A stretch of 64,000 bases of DNA from Nocardia arizonensis. Its GTDB lineage: Bacteria; Actinomycetota; Actinomycetes; Mycobacteriales; Mycobacteriaceae. The stretch lies in assembly GCF_001310275.1 (NCBI RefSeq), contig NZ_LGYZ01000106.1, positions 1-64,000 on the forward strand, read 5' to 3'. This document shows positions 8,216 through 16,491 of the stretch, in pieces. The position numbers were made by a program, and so were the translations under genes. A model generated the notes under the pieces. The model was given only the letters and a program-made list of their open reading frames with translations, did no database searches and had not been told where the DNA came from. Each line of letters begins with the position of its first letter. The first letter of the stretch is position 1.

Positions 8216-8433
8216 CACCCGACAGCAATCGGTCGCCGTGCCCAGACGAACCCGACGTCCGACTCTCAGTCCTGATTTCCAGTGTCCGAATGGAATTCGT
8301 CGCCTGTCTGACCGCCGCGCTGGTGTTCGTCTGCGACGTGGCCGCCCACCGCCCCGGAACCGTCACCGTGGAGCCCGGCACTTGCGCCGGACTGCCGCGC
8401 TTGCCCGCCGAACGCCTCTATCTCCAGCCCTGA
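8212..8433 (+). CDS. Small hypothetical protein, 73 residues
   Basis: The ATG at 8212 overlaps the previous stop. The product has one hydrophobic stretch (FVACLTAALVFVCDVAA, residues 28-44) with two Cys, possibly a single membrane helix, and a short C-terminal tail. It is supported mainly by coupling to the two genes before it. No family recognised. Confidence 0.45.
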   Translation: MTPDSNRSPCPDEPDVRLSVLISSVRMEFVACLTAALVFVCDVAAHRPGTVTVEPGTCAGLPRLPAERLYLQP

Positions 8434-8532
8434 GCCGCGACCGCGCGGCTCTCTGACCACCCAAATGGCCTCCGCACGTGCCCCGGCGAGATACCCGCGA
8501 CGTCTCCTCGGCCGTGGCCCCGGTGCCGAGGC

Positions 8533-8566
8533 GGCCCCGGAGTTGCTTCCCGGCGACTCCGGGGCC
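8533..8566 (+). terminator. 11-bp hairpin after the three small genes
   Basis: The arms GGCCCCGGAGT and ACTCCGGGGCC flank a 12-base loop, between the stop at 8433 and the start at 8596. It could be the operon terminator or lie in the leader of the next gene. Confidence 0.45.
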
Positions 8567-8595
8567 CCAACAGCCCCTCCACCTCGAAGGAACCC

Positions 8596-9132
8596 ATGTA
8601 CGCCGAGTTCGACACACCCGAACCGTCACCCGCAACCCGCCGCGACCGGCACCTGATCGCCTTCGGCATCGGTGCGGCCGTCGTGTCCACGGTCCTGTTC
8701 GTCATCACTCTGACCGTGCTCGCGCCTGGCATCCACGCCCAGCAGCGCGGCATCGACTGCCCGAGCACGACCTCGCCGGCCGGGGTAGTCACAGGCTCTG
8801 GTCCCGGCGACTTCTCGAACGGCCCGGCCGCGATCCTGGGGTTCAACCACGCCTACTACGTCCAGCGCTCCGCCGAGCAGGCACGCCGATTCCTGACTGC
8901 CGACGCCCTCGTCGGCCCGAGTGGCAAGTTGCAGGCAGGGATCGACGCCGTACCCGCCGACACCTACCACTGTGTGACCATCTCGCCACTCGAACGGATT
9001 GGCGACGCCGACCTCTGGGCAGTCACCGTCACCGAGTACCACCCCGACAGCGAGCCCTATGCGCCTCGCCAGATCATCACCACCCGCACCGTCGGAGAAC
9101 TGACGCTCATCAGCTCTATCGCCCGCGCATGA
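8596..9132 (+). CDS. Membrane-anchored extracytoplasmic protein, unknown function
   Basis: The 178-residue protein has one N-terminal membrane helix (about residues 22-45) and an exported domain containing GPAAILGFNHAYYVQRSAEQAR and a second Cys near the middle (TYHCVTISP). The exported part looks like the small NTF2-like or lumazine-like sensor domains found in actinobacterial membrane proteins, but I cannot name the family. It stands alone between two hairpins. Confidence 0.65.
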   Translation: MYAEFDTPEPSPATRRDRHLIAFGIGAAVVSTVLFVITLTVLAPGIHAQQRGIDCPSTTSPAGVVTGSGPGDFSNGPAAILGFNHAYYVQRSAEQARRFLTADALVGPSGKLQAGIDAVPADTYHCVTISPLERIGDADLWAVTVTEYHPDSEPYAPRQIITTRTVGELTLISSIARA

Positions 9133-9210
9133 CCAGCGCGTAGACCACCTGGATACCTCGGGCCATCACACCGACCGGGCAACCGGCCGGTCGACCCGAG
9201 GGTGGGGAAC

Positions 9211-9253
9211 CGCCCCCGGAGGCCGCCCCAACACCCCCGCGCCTCCGGGGGCG
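9211..9253 (+). terminator. 12-bp GC hairpin
   Basis: The arms CGCCCCCGGAGG and CCTCCGGGGGCG flank 19 bases between the membrane protein (stop 9132) and the DUF5753 gene (start 9334). Probable terminator of the former. Confidence 0.5.
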
Positions 9254-9333
9254 CTCACCGAGCGCTACCGACCACACCCGTTGGACTCCCACGGGATTCC
9301 CTCAACCACTGAAAGCAACTGAAAGGTTAGACA

Positions 9334-9945
9334 ATGTCCTACTCCAGCTGGTACGACGCGACCGACAACAGCGGCCTGGAAACCTTGCAGCGCAGCCTGA
9401 TCGACATCGAGTCCGACACCAAATATCAGCGCAGCCACAGCCCCGAAATCCTGCCCGGCCTGCTCCAGACCCTCGACTACGCCCGCGCCATCCTCGCCAA
9501 ATGCACCGCCGTGCTCGGCCTGCCCGACGACAGCGAGGCAACCGCGGCGGCACGCATGCAGCGCCAGGCCGTTCTCGACGCGCCCGGGCACCGCTTCCAC
9601 CTGCTCATCGGCGAAGCCGCGCTGCGCCGCACCGTCGGAAGCCACGCGGTCATGGCGGCACAGATCCGCCAACTCGGCGACATCCTCACCCAGCGCGACA
9701 ACCTCGACATCGGCATCATCCCCCTCGATGCCGAATTCATCGGCCAAGCCGACAACTTCGTGATCCACGACGAATCCGGCGTCGCGATCGAGACAGTCAC
9801 CGGATCCGTCGAGACCACCGGCGCCGACGAGATCGCCCTCGCACTGCGCACCTTCGAGCTGCTCGCCGACCAGGCCGTCTACGGCGAACACGCCCGCGCC
9901 CTGCTCGACCGGGCGTTGGCCGAGCACGTCGGCCCCGGCATCTGA
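9334..9945 (+). CDS. DUF5753 protein without an HTH domain
   Basis: The 203-residue product begins directly in the DUF5753 ligand-binding region, with the signature LPGLLQTLDYARAIL near residue 50 and the TGADEIALALRTFELLADQA tail. DUF5753 normally follows an XRE helix-turn-helix in regulators that pair with small DUF397 proteins. Here the HTH is absent and no DUF397 gene is seen, so it cannot bind DNA alone. It may act as a partner for another regulator or be a degenerate copy. Followed by a DUF574 methyltransferase, a common neighbour of this family. Confidence 0.8.
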   Translation: MSYSSWYDATDNSGLETLQRSLIDIESDTKYQRSHSPEILPGLLQTLDYARAILAKCTAVLGLPDDSEATAAARMQRQAVLDAPGHRFHLLIGEAALRRTVGSHAVMAAQIRQLGDILTQRDNLDIGIIPLDAEFIGQADNFVIHDESGVAIETVTGSVETTGADEIALALRTFELLADQAVYGEHARALLDRALAEHVGPGI

Positions 9946-10058
9946 ACCATCCGACCCGCTGCCCGGGCCCCGACCCCGTCCCCGCTAGGCCGTATCCCTC
10001 GTCACGGCTGGGAGCAGTCGGGCCCGGCAGCCCCCTCTCACCACTGGAGTTGGTCGAC

Positions 10059-10853
10059 ATGACCAATCACGAGGTCGCGCTGCGACACAACATGCCCAGC
10101 AGCGCCCGCGTCGTCAACAAGCTGCTCGGCGGCAAGGACAACTACGAGATCGATGGTCTCGTCGCAGCCAACATCAGCAACAGGTTCGTCGTCGCACTGC
10201 GTGAGGGACGACGGTTCCTGCTGCGCGCCGTGGACTACCTCAGTAGCGAACACGCCGTGCACCAGTATGTCGACCTCGGATGCGGCATTGCGATGCCTCC
10301 CGATGTCGGTGATGCCGCCACGCACCGCGGCGAGTCTGCTCGCGTTCTCTACCTCGACAACGACCCCCTCGTCGCTGTCCACGCACGGGCCTTGCTGGCA
10401 ACGAACCCGAACCGCCACTTCGCCCTGCTCGACATCACCGACACCGCAGCTGTTCTGGACAAGATCGCCGCCGTATTCGACCTCAACGCCCCGTTTGCGG
10501 TCTGCCTTTCCGGCACCGCCGAGCACCTGCCCGAGGCCCCCACCCTGCTCGCGGAACTGACAGCAGGGCTCCCGCCCGGTACCTGGATCGTGTTCAGCCA
10601 CATCACCGACGATGTCTTCGCCCACGCCATCGGCGCATCAGCACGGGAACTGGGCCACCACGGCATCGCCTACCACCCCCGCGACCGCGACACCCTCGCC
10701 ACCATGCTCGCCCCTTACCAACTCCTGCACCCCGGCCTGATCGCACCGCACCGATGGCATCCCATCACCCGCGTCCCCGCTCTCAAACCACAACACCCCC
10801 TCAAACATGACCTCGCCGCCTACGCCGCCGTAGGACAGCGACACCAGCGGTAA
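10059..10853 (+). CDS. DUF574 SAM-dependent methyltransferase
   Basis: The 264-residue protein has the family N-terminus (SSARVVNKLLGGKDNYEIDG) and a Rossmann motif VDLGCGIAMP at about residue 70, then LYLDNDPL (acidic residue for the ribose) and WIVFSHITDD. DUF574 enzymes are abundant in actinomycetes and mostly uncharacterised. TGGAG precedes the ATG at 10059. A possible C-terminal scrap of a second copy lies at 11290-11334. Confidence 0.8.
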   Translation: MTNHEVALRHNMPSSARVVNKLLGGKDNYEIDGLVAANISNRFVVALREGRRFLLRAVDYLSSEHAVHQYVDLGCGIAMPPDVGDAATHRGESARVLYLDNDPLVAVHARALLATNPNRHFALLDITDTAAVLDKIAAVFDLNAPFAVCLSGTAEHLPEAPTLLAELTAGLPPGTWIVFSHITDDVFAHAIGASARELGHHGIAYHPRDRDTLATMLAPYQLLHPGLIAPHRWHPITRVPALKPQHPLKHDLAAYAAVGQRHQR

Positions 10854-10890
10854 GACACCGAAAACCGAACAGAGAAACGGGGCGACAGCG

Positions 10891-11256
10891 ATGGGCTGGG
10901 ACCGAGACAACACCGACTACGACGACCAAGGAACCGAACAACAGCGGTACTACGCACACCTTGATTTCCTGCGCCGCGCCGGAAAGACCGCACAAGCCGA
11001 CAAGCTCGCCGCCGGTGGCCCACCCCCACCCAGAAAAGCAGACGGTCCCGAAGGCTGGCTGGCCTGGCACGAACACCACCCGCCCACACCCGAGGAACTC
11101 GACAAGCTCGTGGACCGGCTACTCGACGCGGGACAGATCACCGCCAGTCAGCTCACCGGCCACACCCTCGCCCCACACGACACCGCAACCATCGCCACAC
11201 TGCGGGCACTCATCGGCGCCCGAGTGACCTCACGCGCCTCGACGACCCCTCAATAG
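10891..11256 (+). CDS. Hypothetical protein, 121 residues
   Basis: A hydrophilic protein, N-terminus rich in Asp and Tyr (GWDRDNTDYDDQGTEQQRYY), with a Pro-rich middle and a helical C-terminus. GAGAAACGGGG lies upstream of the ATG at 10891, 37 bases after the methyltransferase stop, so the two may be co-transcribed. No family recognised. Confidence 0.55.
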   Translation: MGWDRDNTDYDDQGTEQQRYYAHLDFLRRAGKTAQADKLAAGGPPPPRKADGPEGWLAWHEHHPPTPEELDKLVDRLLDAGQITASQLTGHTLAPHDTATIATLRALIGARVTSRASTTPQ

Positions 11257-11289
11257 CGCCGTGCATCGGTGTCGTTGGTGTCGGCCGAC

Positions 11290-11334
11290 TCGGACCTGAG
11301 CGCCTATGCCGCCATCGGACGACTACCCGAATAG
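11290..11334 (+). pseudogene. Possible C-terminal scrap of a DUF574 methyltransferase
   Basis: This short frame reads SDLSAYAAIGRLPE and stops, closely parallel to DLAAYAAVGQRHQR at the end of the complete methyltransferase 450 bases upstream. There is no start or body, so it appears to be a leftover of a duplicated copy. The match is short and could be chance. Confidence 0.3.
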
Positions 11335-11418
11335 ACGACCTGCGAGCCGGAACCCGTCGCGGCAGGCCATGCCCCCGCCCACGTTGATCTTCGTCATCTC
11401 TCGACCCAGGAGGTACTC

Positions 11419-12111
11419 ATGCCGTTGACATACATGTTCCGTGAAACACCCGCCGGTTTGGCCTCGGCAGCCGCCGATCTAATTGCCACACAAATTCATT
11501 CAGCGATCGAGAAGACTGGTGAATGTCTTATCGCTGTTGCCGGTGGAACGACGCCGGTCGCAACCTACCGAGAGCTAGCCGCGCGCGATATCGACTGGGC
11601 CAGAGTGGTTTTTGTTCAAACCGACGAGCGAATGACACCGGAGCCAACCGACCGATCAGCGAAGCCGATCGAGACGGCGTTGGGACTGACCGACCCGGGC
11701 CATCGCGCTACCTGGTACCCGATTCGGGCGAGCTGCACTGGTCACACAACCGCTGCAGCGTATGACGAACAACTGGCTAGACTGCGCGCCGAGGGTGGTC
11801 CCGACATCGCGGTGCTCGGTTTGGGAACCGACGGCCACACGGCCTCGATCTTCGACCACGCTCGCCCCGAAGGCGTATGCCAGCGGGTGATCGCCACGAC
11901 CTACCACGGCCAGCAGCGAGTCAGCCTCGGCCTGGCCTATCTCCGCGCCGTGCCGACTCGAATCCTGCTGGCCACCGGGACCAGCAAGAGCGCGGCGCTG
12001 GCGGCAATCCTCAACCCCGCGCCGGGCGCTGCACCGGTATCGGCCGCTGTCGTACTCGGCCAGGACGGGTATGTCCTGGCCGACGCCGCAGCTCACCCAG
12101 GCCAGGTGTGA
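11419..12111 (+). CDS. 6-phosphogluconolactonase-type hydrolase
   Basis: The 230-residue protein carries the family signatures VAGGTTP (40-46), TDER (68-71) and LGLGTDGHTASIF (from 133). It hydrolyses 6-phosphogluconolactone in the oxidative pentose phosphate pathway. AGGAGG precedes the ATG. It opens a seven-gene operon around a sugar-phosphate cyclase, so it probably boosts flux toward ribulose 5-phosphate and hence sedoheptulose 7-phosphate, the precursor of C7-cyclitols (inference). One base separates its stop from the next ATG. Confidence 0.85.
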   Translation: MPLTYMFRETPAGLASAAADLIATQIHSAIEKTGECLIAVAGGTTPVATYRELAARDIDWARVVFVQTDERMTPEPTDRSAKPIETALGLTDPGHRATWYPIRASCTGHTTAAAYDEQLARLRAEGGPDIAVLGLGTDGHTASIFDHARPEGVCQRVIATTYHGQQRVSLGLAYLRAVPTRILLATGTSKSAALAAILNPAPGAAPVSAAVVLGQDGYVLADAAAHPGQV

Positions 12112-12112
12112 A

Positions 12113-13183
12113 ATGAAAGACGTAGCAGGCGATAGCCGCTCGGTGATCGTGTTCGATCTCGGCGGGACATGGTGGCGTCTGGCGGTCTTGTCACCGTCCG
12201 GTGAGCTCACCGATCAGGACCGGCACCCGGCGGTGACGAAGGCCGGTACCGGGAGCAACACCGCCACCCTGCGCGAGCTGATGGTGCAGTTTCTCCTCAC
12301 CCAGACCCGTCGACTGCTCGAAATCCATCCCGATGTCGTGGACGTAGGGATCTCGATCGGTGCCGCCACCAACGGGCACACCGGACAGATCCTGGCCAGC
12401 GCCCCGCTGTGGGGCGACAGCGCCGACCCGTTCGATCTGCAAGCCGTGCTGTGCGAGAACGAACCACGGACCCGGTGGTGGGTGGTCAACGACGTGACCA
12501 GTCTCGCGCTGGCCATCACCCGCAGGCCCGAGGTCCGCGCCATGAACCTCAAAACCGTTGCGGCGGTGACGGTCAGCAGCGGCATCGCCGCGCGCACCAT
12601 CGACATCGAATCCGGCGAGGTAGTGCTCGACCGTATACACGGGACTCAAGGCGAGATCGGGCACCTGCCAGCCGCCGTCACCGCGCCACTGTCGACCGAA
12701 CCCTCGGTCTGCGACTGCGGAGCTGTCGGGCACGTCTCCGCCCTCGCCGCGGGGAAGGCGATCGACCGACAGCTGACACAGCTGGCAAGCATCGTCGGCG
12801 CTGAGGCCACCACCGATCCGCCGCTGACGCGACTGCGATGCGCACTCGAGGCCAACAATCCGCACGCGAAGGCGTTCCTGGACTCGGTGACCGCGCCACT
12901 GGCACGGGCACTGCTGTACCTACTGGCCATCGATCCCCACATCGACCATGTGTTCCTGTCCGGCGGGGTCGTCGACACCCTCGCCAATCACTACATGAAC
13001 AGCATGTACCGCTGCCTGGAAGCGGACGGTCTCTACCTCGTTTCCACGCACCAGCCCACCGTCTTTCGCGACCGGATCACGCGCCTGGAATCCGATGGGC
13101 TCGACCCACTTCGGGGTGCCGGGCTCTTCGCTCGCACGCAATCACTGCTCGCAACCGCCCGGCCCGGGGGAAGGAATCACTGA
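12113..13183 (+). CDS. ROK-family sugar or cyclitol kinase
   Basis: The 356-residue protein has the ROK phosphate motif FDLGGT (residues 14-19), a GISIGAATNG segment and a late VFLSGGV adenosine motif. The zinc motif usually reads CxCGxxGC; here it is CDCGAVGH, with His in place of the last Cys, followed by VSALAAGKAI. ROK kinases phosphorylate glucose and similar sugars. In acarbose and validamycin pathways ROK-type enzymes phosphorylate C7-cyclitols. With a cyclase directly downstream, cyclitol 7-kinase is the favoured role and glucokinase the alternative. One base separates it from the cyclase. Confidence 0.75.
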   Translation: MKDVAGDSRSVIVFDLGGTWWRLAVLSPSGELTDQDRHPAVTKAGTGSNTATLRELMVQFLLTQTRRLLEIHPDVVDVGISIGAATNGHTGQILASAPLWGDSADPFDLQAVLCENEPRTRWWVVNDVTSLALAITRRPEVRAMNLKTVAAVTVSSGIAARTIDIESGEVVLDRIHGTQGEIGHLPAAVTAPLSTEPSVCDCGAVGHVSALAAGKAIDRQLTQLASIVGAEATTDPPLTRLRCALEANNPHAKAFLDSVTAPLARALLYLLAIDPHIDHVFLSGGVVDTLANHYMNSMYRCLEADGLYLVSTHQPTVFRDRITRLESDGLDPLRGAGLFARTQSLLATARPGGRNH

Positions 13184-13184
13184 C

Positions 13185-14312
13185 ATGGACCGCATCTGGG
13201 GTGTCGCCGCAACACAACAAGTCTGCTACCGAATCCGACGGACACGAGACTGCCTCGACCCTGACAACAGCGACCTGGCCGACGCCGTGGGTATCGGCAA
13301 TCGCCGCACCCTGGTCTTCGTCGACTCGACGGTCATGAGCTTTGTCGGCGACCAGATCCTCGCCTACTTCGACACCTACACCTCGAACTGCACCGTCGTA
13401 CCGATCGAAACCACCGAGCGCACCAAGAACTCCGAAACGGTGAGCCGGATCATCCGCGAGTACGACAAGTTCGGACTCAGCCGGCGCCGCGATGCCGTCG
13501 TCGCCCTCGGCGGTGGAGTCCTCACCGACGTCGTCGGCTTCGCCGCGAGCATCTACCGCCGCGGCGTGCCCTATGTCCGAGTGCCGACCACCCTGCTGGG
13601 GATGGTCGACGCCGCCGTGGGAGTCAAGACCGGGATCAACTTCAACGGCCGCAAGAACCGGCTCGGCACCTACTACGCCTCGAGCGAGACCATCGTCGAC
13701 CCCAGCTTCATCGCGACGCTGCCCGACCGTCAGATCTCCAACGGAATGGCCGAGATCCTCAAGATCGCACTGGTCAAAGACAGCGGCCTGTTCGACCGGA
13801 TCGAGCGGGAATGGACCACCGCCTCCGGTTTCGCTGCCAACACCACCGTGAGCGGTCCGATCATCGACGCCGCGATCACCGCGATCGTCGAGGAACTGGA
13901 ACCGAACCTGTGGGAGGACAACCTCGCCCGACTGCCCGACTTCGGCCACACCTTCAGCCCCTCGTTCGAGCTGGCGGCGAAACCGAAGCTCTACCACGGT
14001 GAAGCGGTCGCCATCGACATCGCGCTGTCGTGCGTGCTCGCCCAGCGACGTCAGCTCATCGACGACGAATGCCTGGGCCGCATCCTGACATTGATGGCCC
14101 GGGTCGGGCTGCCACTGAGCCATACCTGCATCACCGACGACATGTTGCGAGCGGGATTGTCGGACTCGATCCGCCACCGCGACGGCAACCAGAACATCCC
14201 GCTGCTCACCAAGATCGGCACCGCGATCTTCGCCCAGGACATCGCCGCGACCGAGCTGGCCACCGCAGCCGATGTCGTGCGTCCGTTCCACAACGAACTG
14301 TGCACCGCATGA
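13185..14312 (+). CDS. Sugar-phosphate cyclase, 2-epi-5-epi-valiolone synthase type
   Basis: This 375-residue member of the dehydroquinate-synthase fold has the NAD loop GGGVLTDVVG (109-118), then YRRGVPYVRVPTTLLGM and GVKTGINFNGRKNRLGTYY, and zinc ligands Glu190, His255 (PDFGHTFSP) and His271 (LYHGEAVAID). The combination LTDVVG, YRRGxPYVRVPTTL, KTGxNFNGxKNRLGTY and EPNLWE (240-244) is characteristic of C7-cyclitol synthases acting on sedoheptulose 7-phosphate. It differs from 2-deoxy-scyllo-inosose synthases and true AroB. Epi-valiolone (EVS) or desmethyl-4-deoxygadusol synthase activity cannot be excluded. The ATG at 13185 follows GGGGGAAGGAATC. Confidence 0.82.
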   Translation: MDRIWGVAATQQVCYRIRRTRDCLDPDNSDLADAVGIGNRRTLVFVDSTVMSFVGDQILAYFDTYTSNCTVVPIETTERTKNSETVSRIIREYDKFGLSRRRDAVVALGGGVLTDVVGFAASIYRRGVPYVRVPTTLLGMVDAAVGVKTGINFNGRKNRLGTYYASSETIVDPSFIATLPDRQISNGMAEILKIALVKDSGLFDRIEREWTTASGFAANTTVSGPIIDAAITAIVEELEPNLWEDNLARLPDFGHTFSPSFELAAKPKLYHGEAVAIDIALSCVLAQRRQLIDDECLGRILTLMARVGLPLSHTCITDDMLRAGLSDSIRHRDGNQNIPLLTKIGTAIFAQDIAATELATAADVVRPFHNELCTA

Positions 14313-15421
14313 GCGCCACCGACACCAGCGCCGTCAACCGCGCCCTCGTCCGCAGCGGCGATGAACTGCGCCTGCAGCACACACCTGTGCCCTGCACCTG
14401 CGAACCACCCACGGCCCGCCGTGTCCTGCGAGTTGGTGTCTGTGGCACCGACTTACAGATGCAACGCGGCGCACGGTCGGACCGCGCCACGATCCTGGGC
14501 CACGAAGGTCTCGCCTTCAACCCGGACAAACGAGGCTGCGAGATCTTCAATCCCGTCAACCCGAACGACCAGGACGTGATCTTGGGCCACAGCTACGACG
14601 GCATCCTGCGCGACTACGTGCCCACCGGACTCCCCTGCGGAGTCGTCGCCGCGCACGAGGCCCTTCCGCTCGACCTCGGCGCGCTGGTCGAACCCACCGC
14701 CACCGCCCTGTACGCGTGGGATCTGATGCGCGTGCATTTGCGCCCGGCCGGGACGGTCGCGGTCTTCGGCAGCGGTTCGGCGGCCCTGCTGGTGGCGATG
14801 CTGGGCGAGGACCTCGGATACCGGATGCAACTGGTCCACCCACGCCGCGAGCGACTTCGCTACATCGAGCAGCTCGGCGTGCTGCCCGCGAGCACCCTCA
14901 CCAATCGGATACCACCGGCCAGCGTCCACGGCGCGCTCGTGTGCTTGCCGCGCGAGGCGACCGTCACGGCCATCCGCGCGGCAACCGCCAGCCTCGTCGA
15001 CAAGGGCATGCTCGACCTGTTCGGTGGCATCCCCGCCGGGCTGCGGCACCCGGCGCTGCCCGGCATCGACTTGTCGGCCGTCCGACGTGCCAACGTCTGC
15101 GGGCGCTCCTCCGGCTACGACTCCGTCCAGGTGTTCCCCACCGCTGGCAAGCGGGTGTGGGTGACCGGTCATCGCGGAACATCACCCGCCCACCTCGTCC
15201 GAGCCCAGCAGCATCTCCTCGCGGCTCCAACCAGATTCGGCAGGCTCATCAGCCACGTGATCTCGCTCGAAGAAGCCGCCTCGCGGATGCCGGCCATGGC
15301 CCGAGGCGAACGACCTTTCGGCGAGCACGTCAAGGTCGTCGTCGACCTGACCATGTCGGAGCGTGCGCGCGACGCCGACCTGTCGACCACGGTCGCTGAT
15401 CACCTTGAGGCGGTCCGATGA
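14309..15421 (+). CDS. Medium-chain (zinc) dehydrogenase A of the cyclitol operon
   Basis: The 370-residue MDR protein has catalytic zinc ligands Cys45 (GVCGTD) and His65-Glu66 (LGHEG), ALVEPTATALYAWD, and a nucleotide-binding GSGSAA. The four-Cys structural zinc loop of classical alcohol dehydrogenases is missing. MDR enzymes of this sort oxidise or reduce ring hydroxyls of cyclitols, e.g. before transamination. It overlaps the cyclase stop by 4 bases (ATGA) and is itself overlapped by dehydrogenase B. Exact substrate unknown. Confidence 0.75.
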   Translation: MSATDTSAVNRALVRSGDELRLQHTPVPCTCEPPTARRVLRVGVCGTDLQMQRGARSDRATILGHEGLAFNPDKRGCEIFNPVNPNDQDVILGHSYDGILRDYVPTGLPCGVVAAHEALPLDLGALVEPTATALYAWDLMRVHLRPAGTVAVFGSGSAALLVAMLGEDLGYRMQLVHPRRERLRYIEQLGVLPASTLTNRIPPASVHGALVCLPREATVTAIRAATASLVDKGMLDLFGGIPAGLRHPALPGIDLSAVRRANVCGRSSGYDSVQVFPTAGKRVWVTGHRGTSPAHLVRAQQHLLAAPTRFGRLISHVISLEEAASRMPAMARGERPFGEHVKVVVDLTMSERARDADLSTTVADHLEAVR

Positions 15422-16491
15422 CCACTCATCTGACCACGACCTACCGGCGTATCGAGCACCATGACCACACCGCTTTCCTCACCACCGCCACAGTTGCCGG
15501 TGCATCGTCGGTGCTCGCCACCGGAAAGGTTGTTCTGGCGCCACGAGTAGTCGGTGTGTGCCGCTCGGATCTGCGCGAGATCAGCGGTACCCGTTTCGGC
15601 CGCCGCGACTTCGGCCACGAGATCATCGGCAGCGTCCTCGACACCACCCCGGCCTTGGCAGACCTACGGGGGCGCACGGTGGCGTTCGATCCGCACCCAC
15701 AGCTGGAGCACCGGACGTCGGGATTCGCTGAACTGGTCGAGCTCACCGGCGACTCCCACCAACTGCGTGCCGCGCTGGTACCCGTCCCGGCCGGGTTGCC
15801 CGATCAGGTGGCGGTGTTCGCCGAACCGCTGGCGTGCGCGGTGCACTGTGCCACCCGGCTGCACACCGTCACCGCGGACCTCGCGCTGGCGCCCGAGACC
15901 ACAGTCGCGGTGTACGGCGCGGGCATGGCCGGAACGTTGATCAGCGCGGTCCTCACCGCCACCGGCCACAAGAGCGTCCTGCTCAATCCCAGCGGCCCGC
16001 GTCTGGTGTTCCTGCGCCGCCGCCACGCCTTGCCCTCCTCGGCCTTCGAATCCCGCCAACACCGGCCACCGTTTCAGCGCATCGTGGTCGCCACCGCCAC
16101 CGCCACACCACAGGTGCTGGCGACCTGCATGGACATGCTCGCCGACGACGGATTGCTGATGCTCTTCGCAGGTACACAGCCCGGTGACCGGCTGGGCACC
16201 ATCGACATCGACCAGGTGCGCCGAACCGAAGACACTCAACTCTCCGGTTCGAGCCAGCGGTACCACCTGGCGGGCACTCACGGAGCCAACCGCGCCGATT
16301 TCCACACCGCCCTGGCCCTGTTGCAGCAAGCCCCCGATGCCGGGTGGTCACCGTCGATGTGCGTCAAGCGACTGACCACACAAGTCCTCGACCTCGACGC
16401 CGCTGCCGACCATCTCACCGCCAGTGCTGCCCACGGCGGACTCGGCAAAACGATCGTGCAGATCCGTCCACCCGTCCCCCTGGAGTCGTGA
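15418..16491 (+). CDS. Medium-chain (zinc) dehydrogenase B of the cyclitol operon
   Basis: The 357-residue product is a second, divergent MDR protein: GVCRSDLREI (catalytic Cys), FGHEIIG (His-Glu), VFAEPLACAVH, and the Rossmann turn VYGAGMAG. It also lacks the structural zinc Cys cluster. Two unlike dehydrogenases in tandem suggest two redox steps on different ring carbons. It overlaps the preceding gene by 4 bases, and its TGA shares one base with the ATG of the aminotransferase. Confidence 0.75.
   Translation: MTTHLTTTYRRIEHHDHTAFLTTATVAGASSVLATGKVVLAPRVVGVCRSDLREISGTRFGRRDFGHEIIGSVLDTTPALADLRGRTVAFDPHPQLEHRTSGFAELVELTGDSHQLRAALVPVPAGLPDQVAVFAEPLACAVHCATRLHTVTADLALAPETTVAVYGAGMAGTLISAVLTATGHKSVLLNPSGPRLVFLRRRHALPSSAFESRQHRPPFQRIVVATATATPQVLATCMDMLADDGLLMLFAGTQPGDRLGTIDIDQVRRTEDTQLSGSSQRYHLAGTHGANRADFHTALALLQQAPDAGWSPSMCVKRLTTQVLDLDAAADHLTASAAHGGLGKTIVQIRPPVPLES

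Noticed and set aside
9501..10058. Plus-strand extension upstream of the DUF574 methyltransferase
   Set aside because: It is a shadow of the DUF5753 gene; family similarity begins at the ATG at 10059.
13185..14312. Reading the cyclase as AroB or 2-deoxy-scyllo-inosose synthase
   Set aside because: The KTGINFNGRKNRLGTYY and EPNLWE motifs fit C7-cyclitol synthases; an aminotransferase and kinase neighbourhood also disfavours shikimate.
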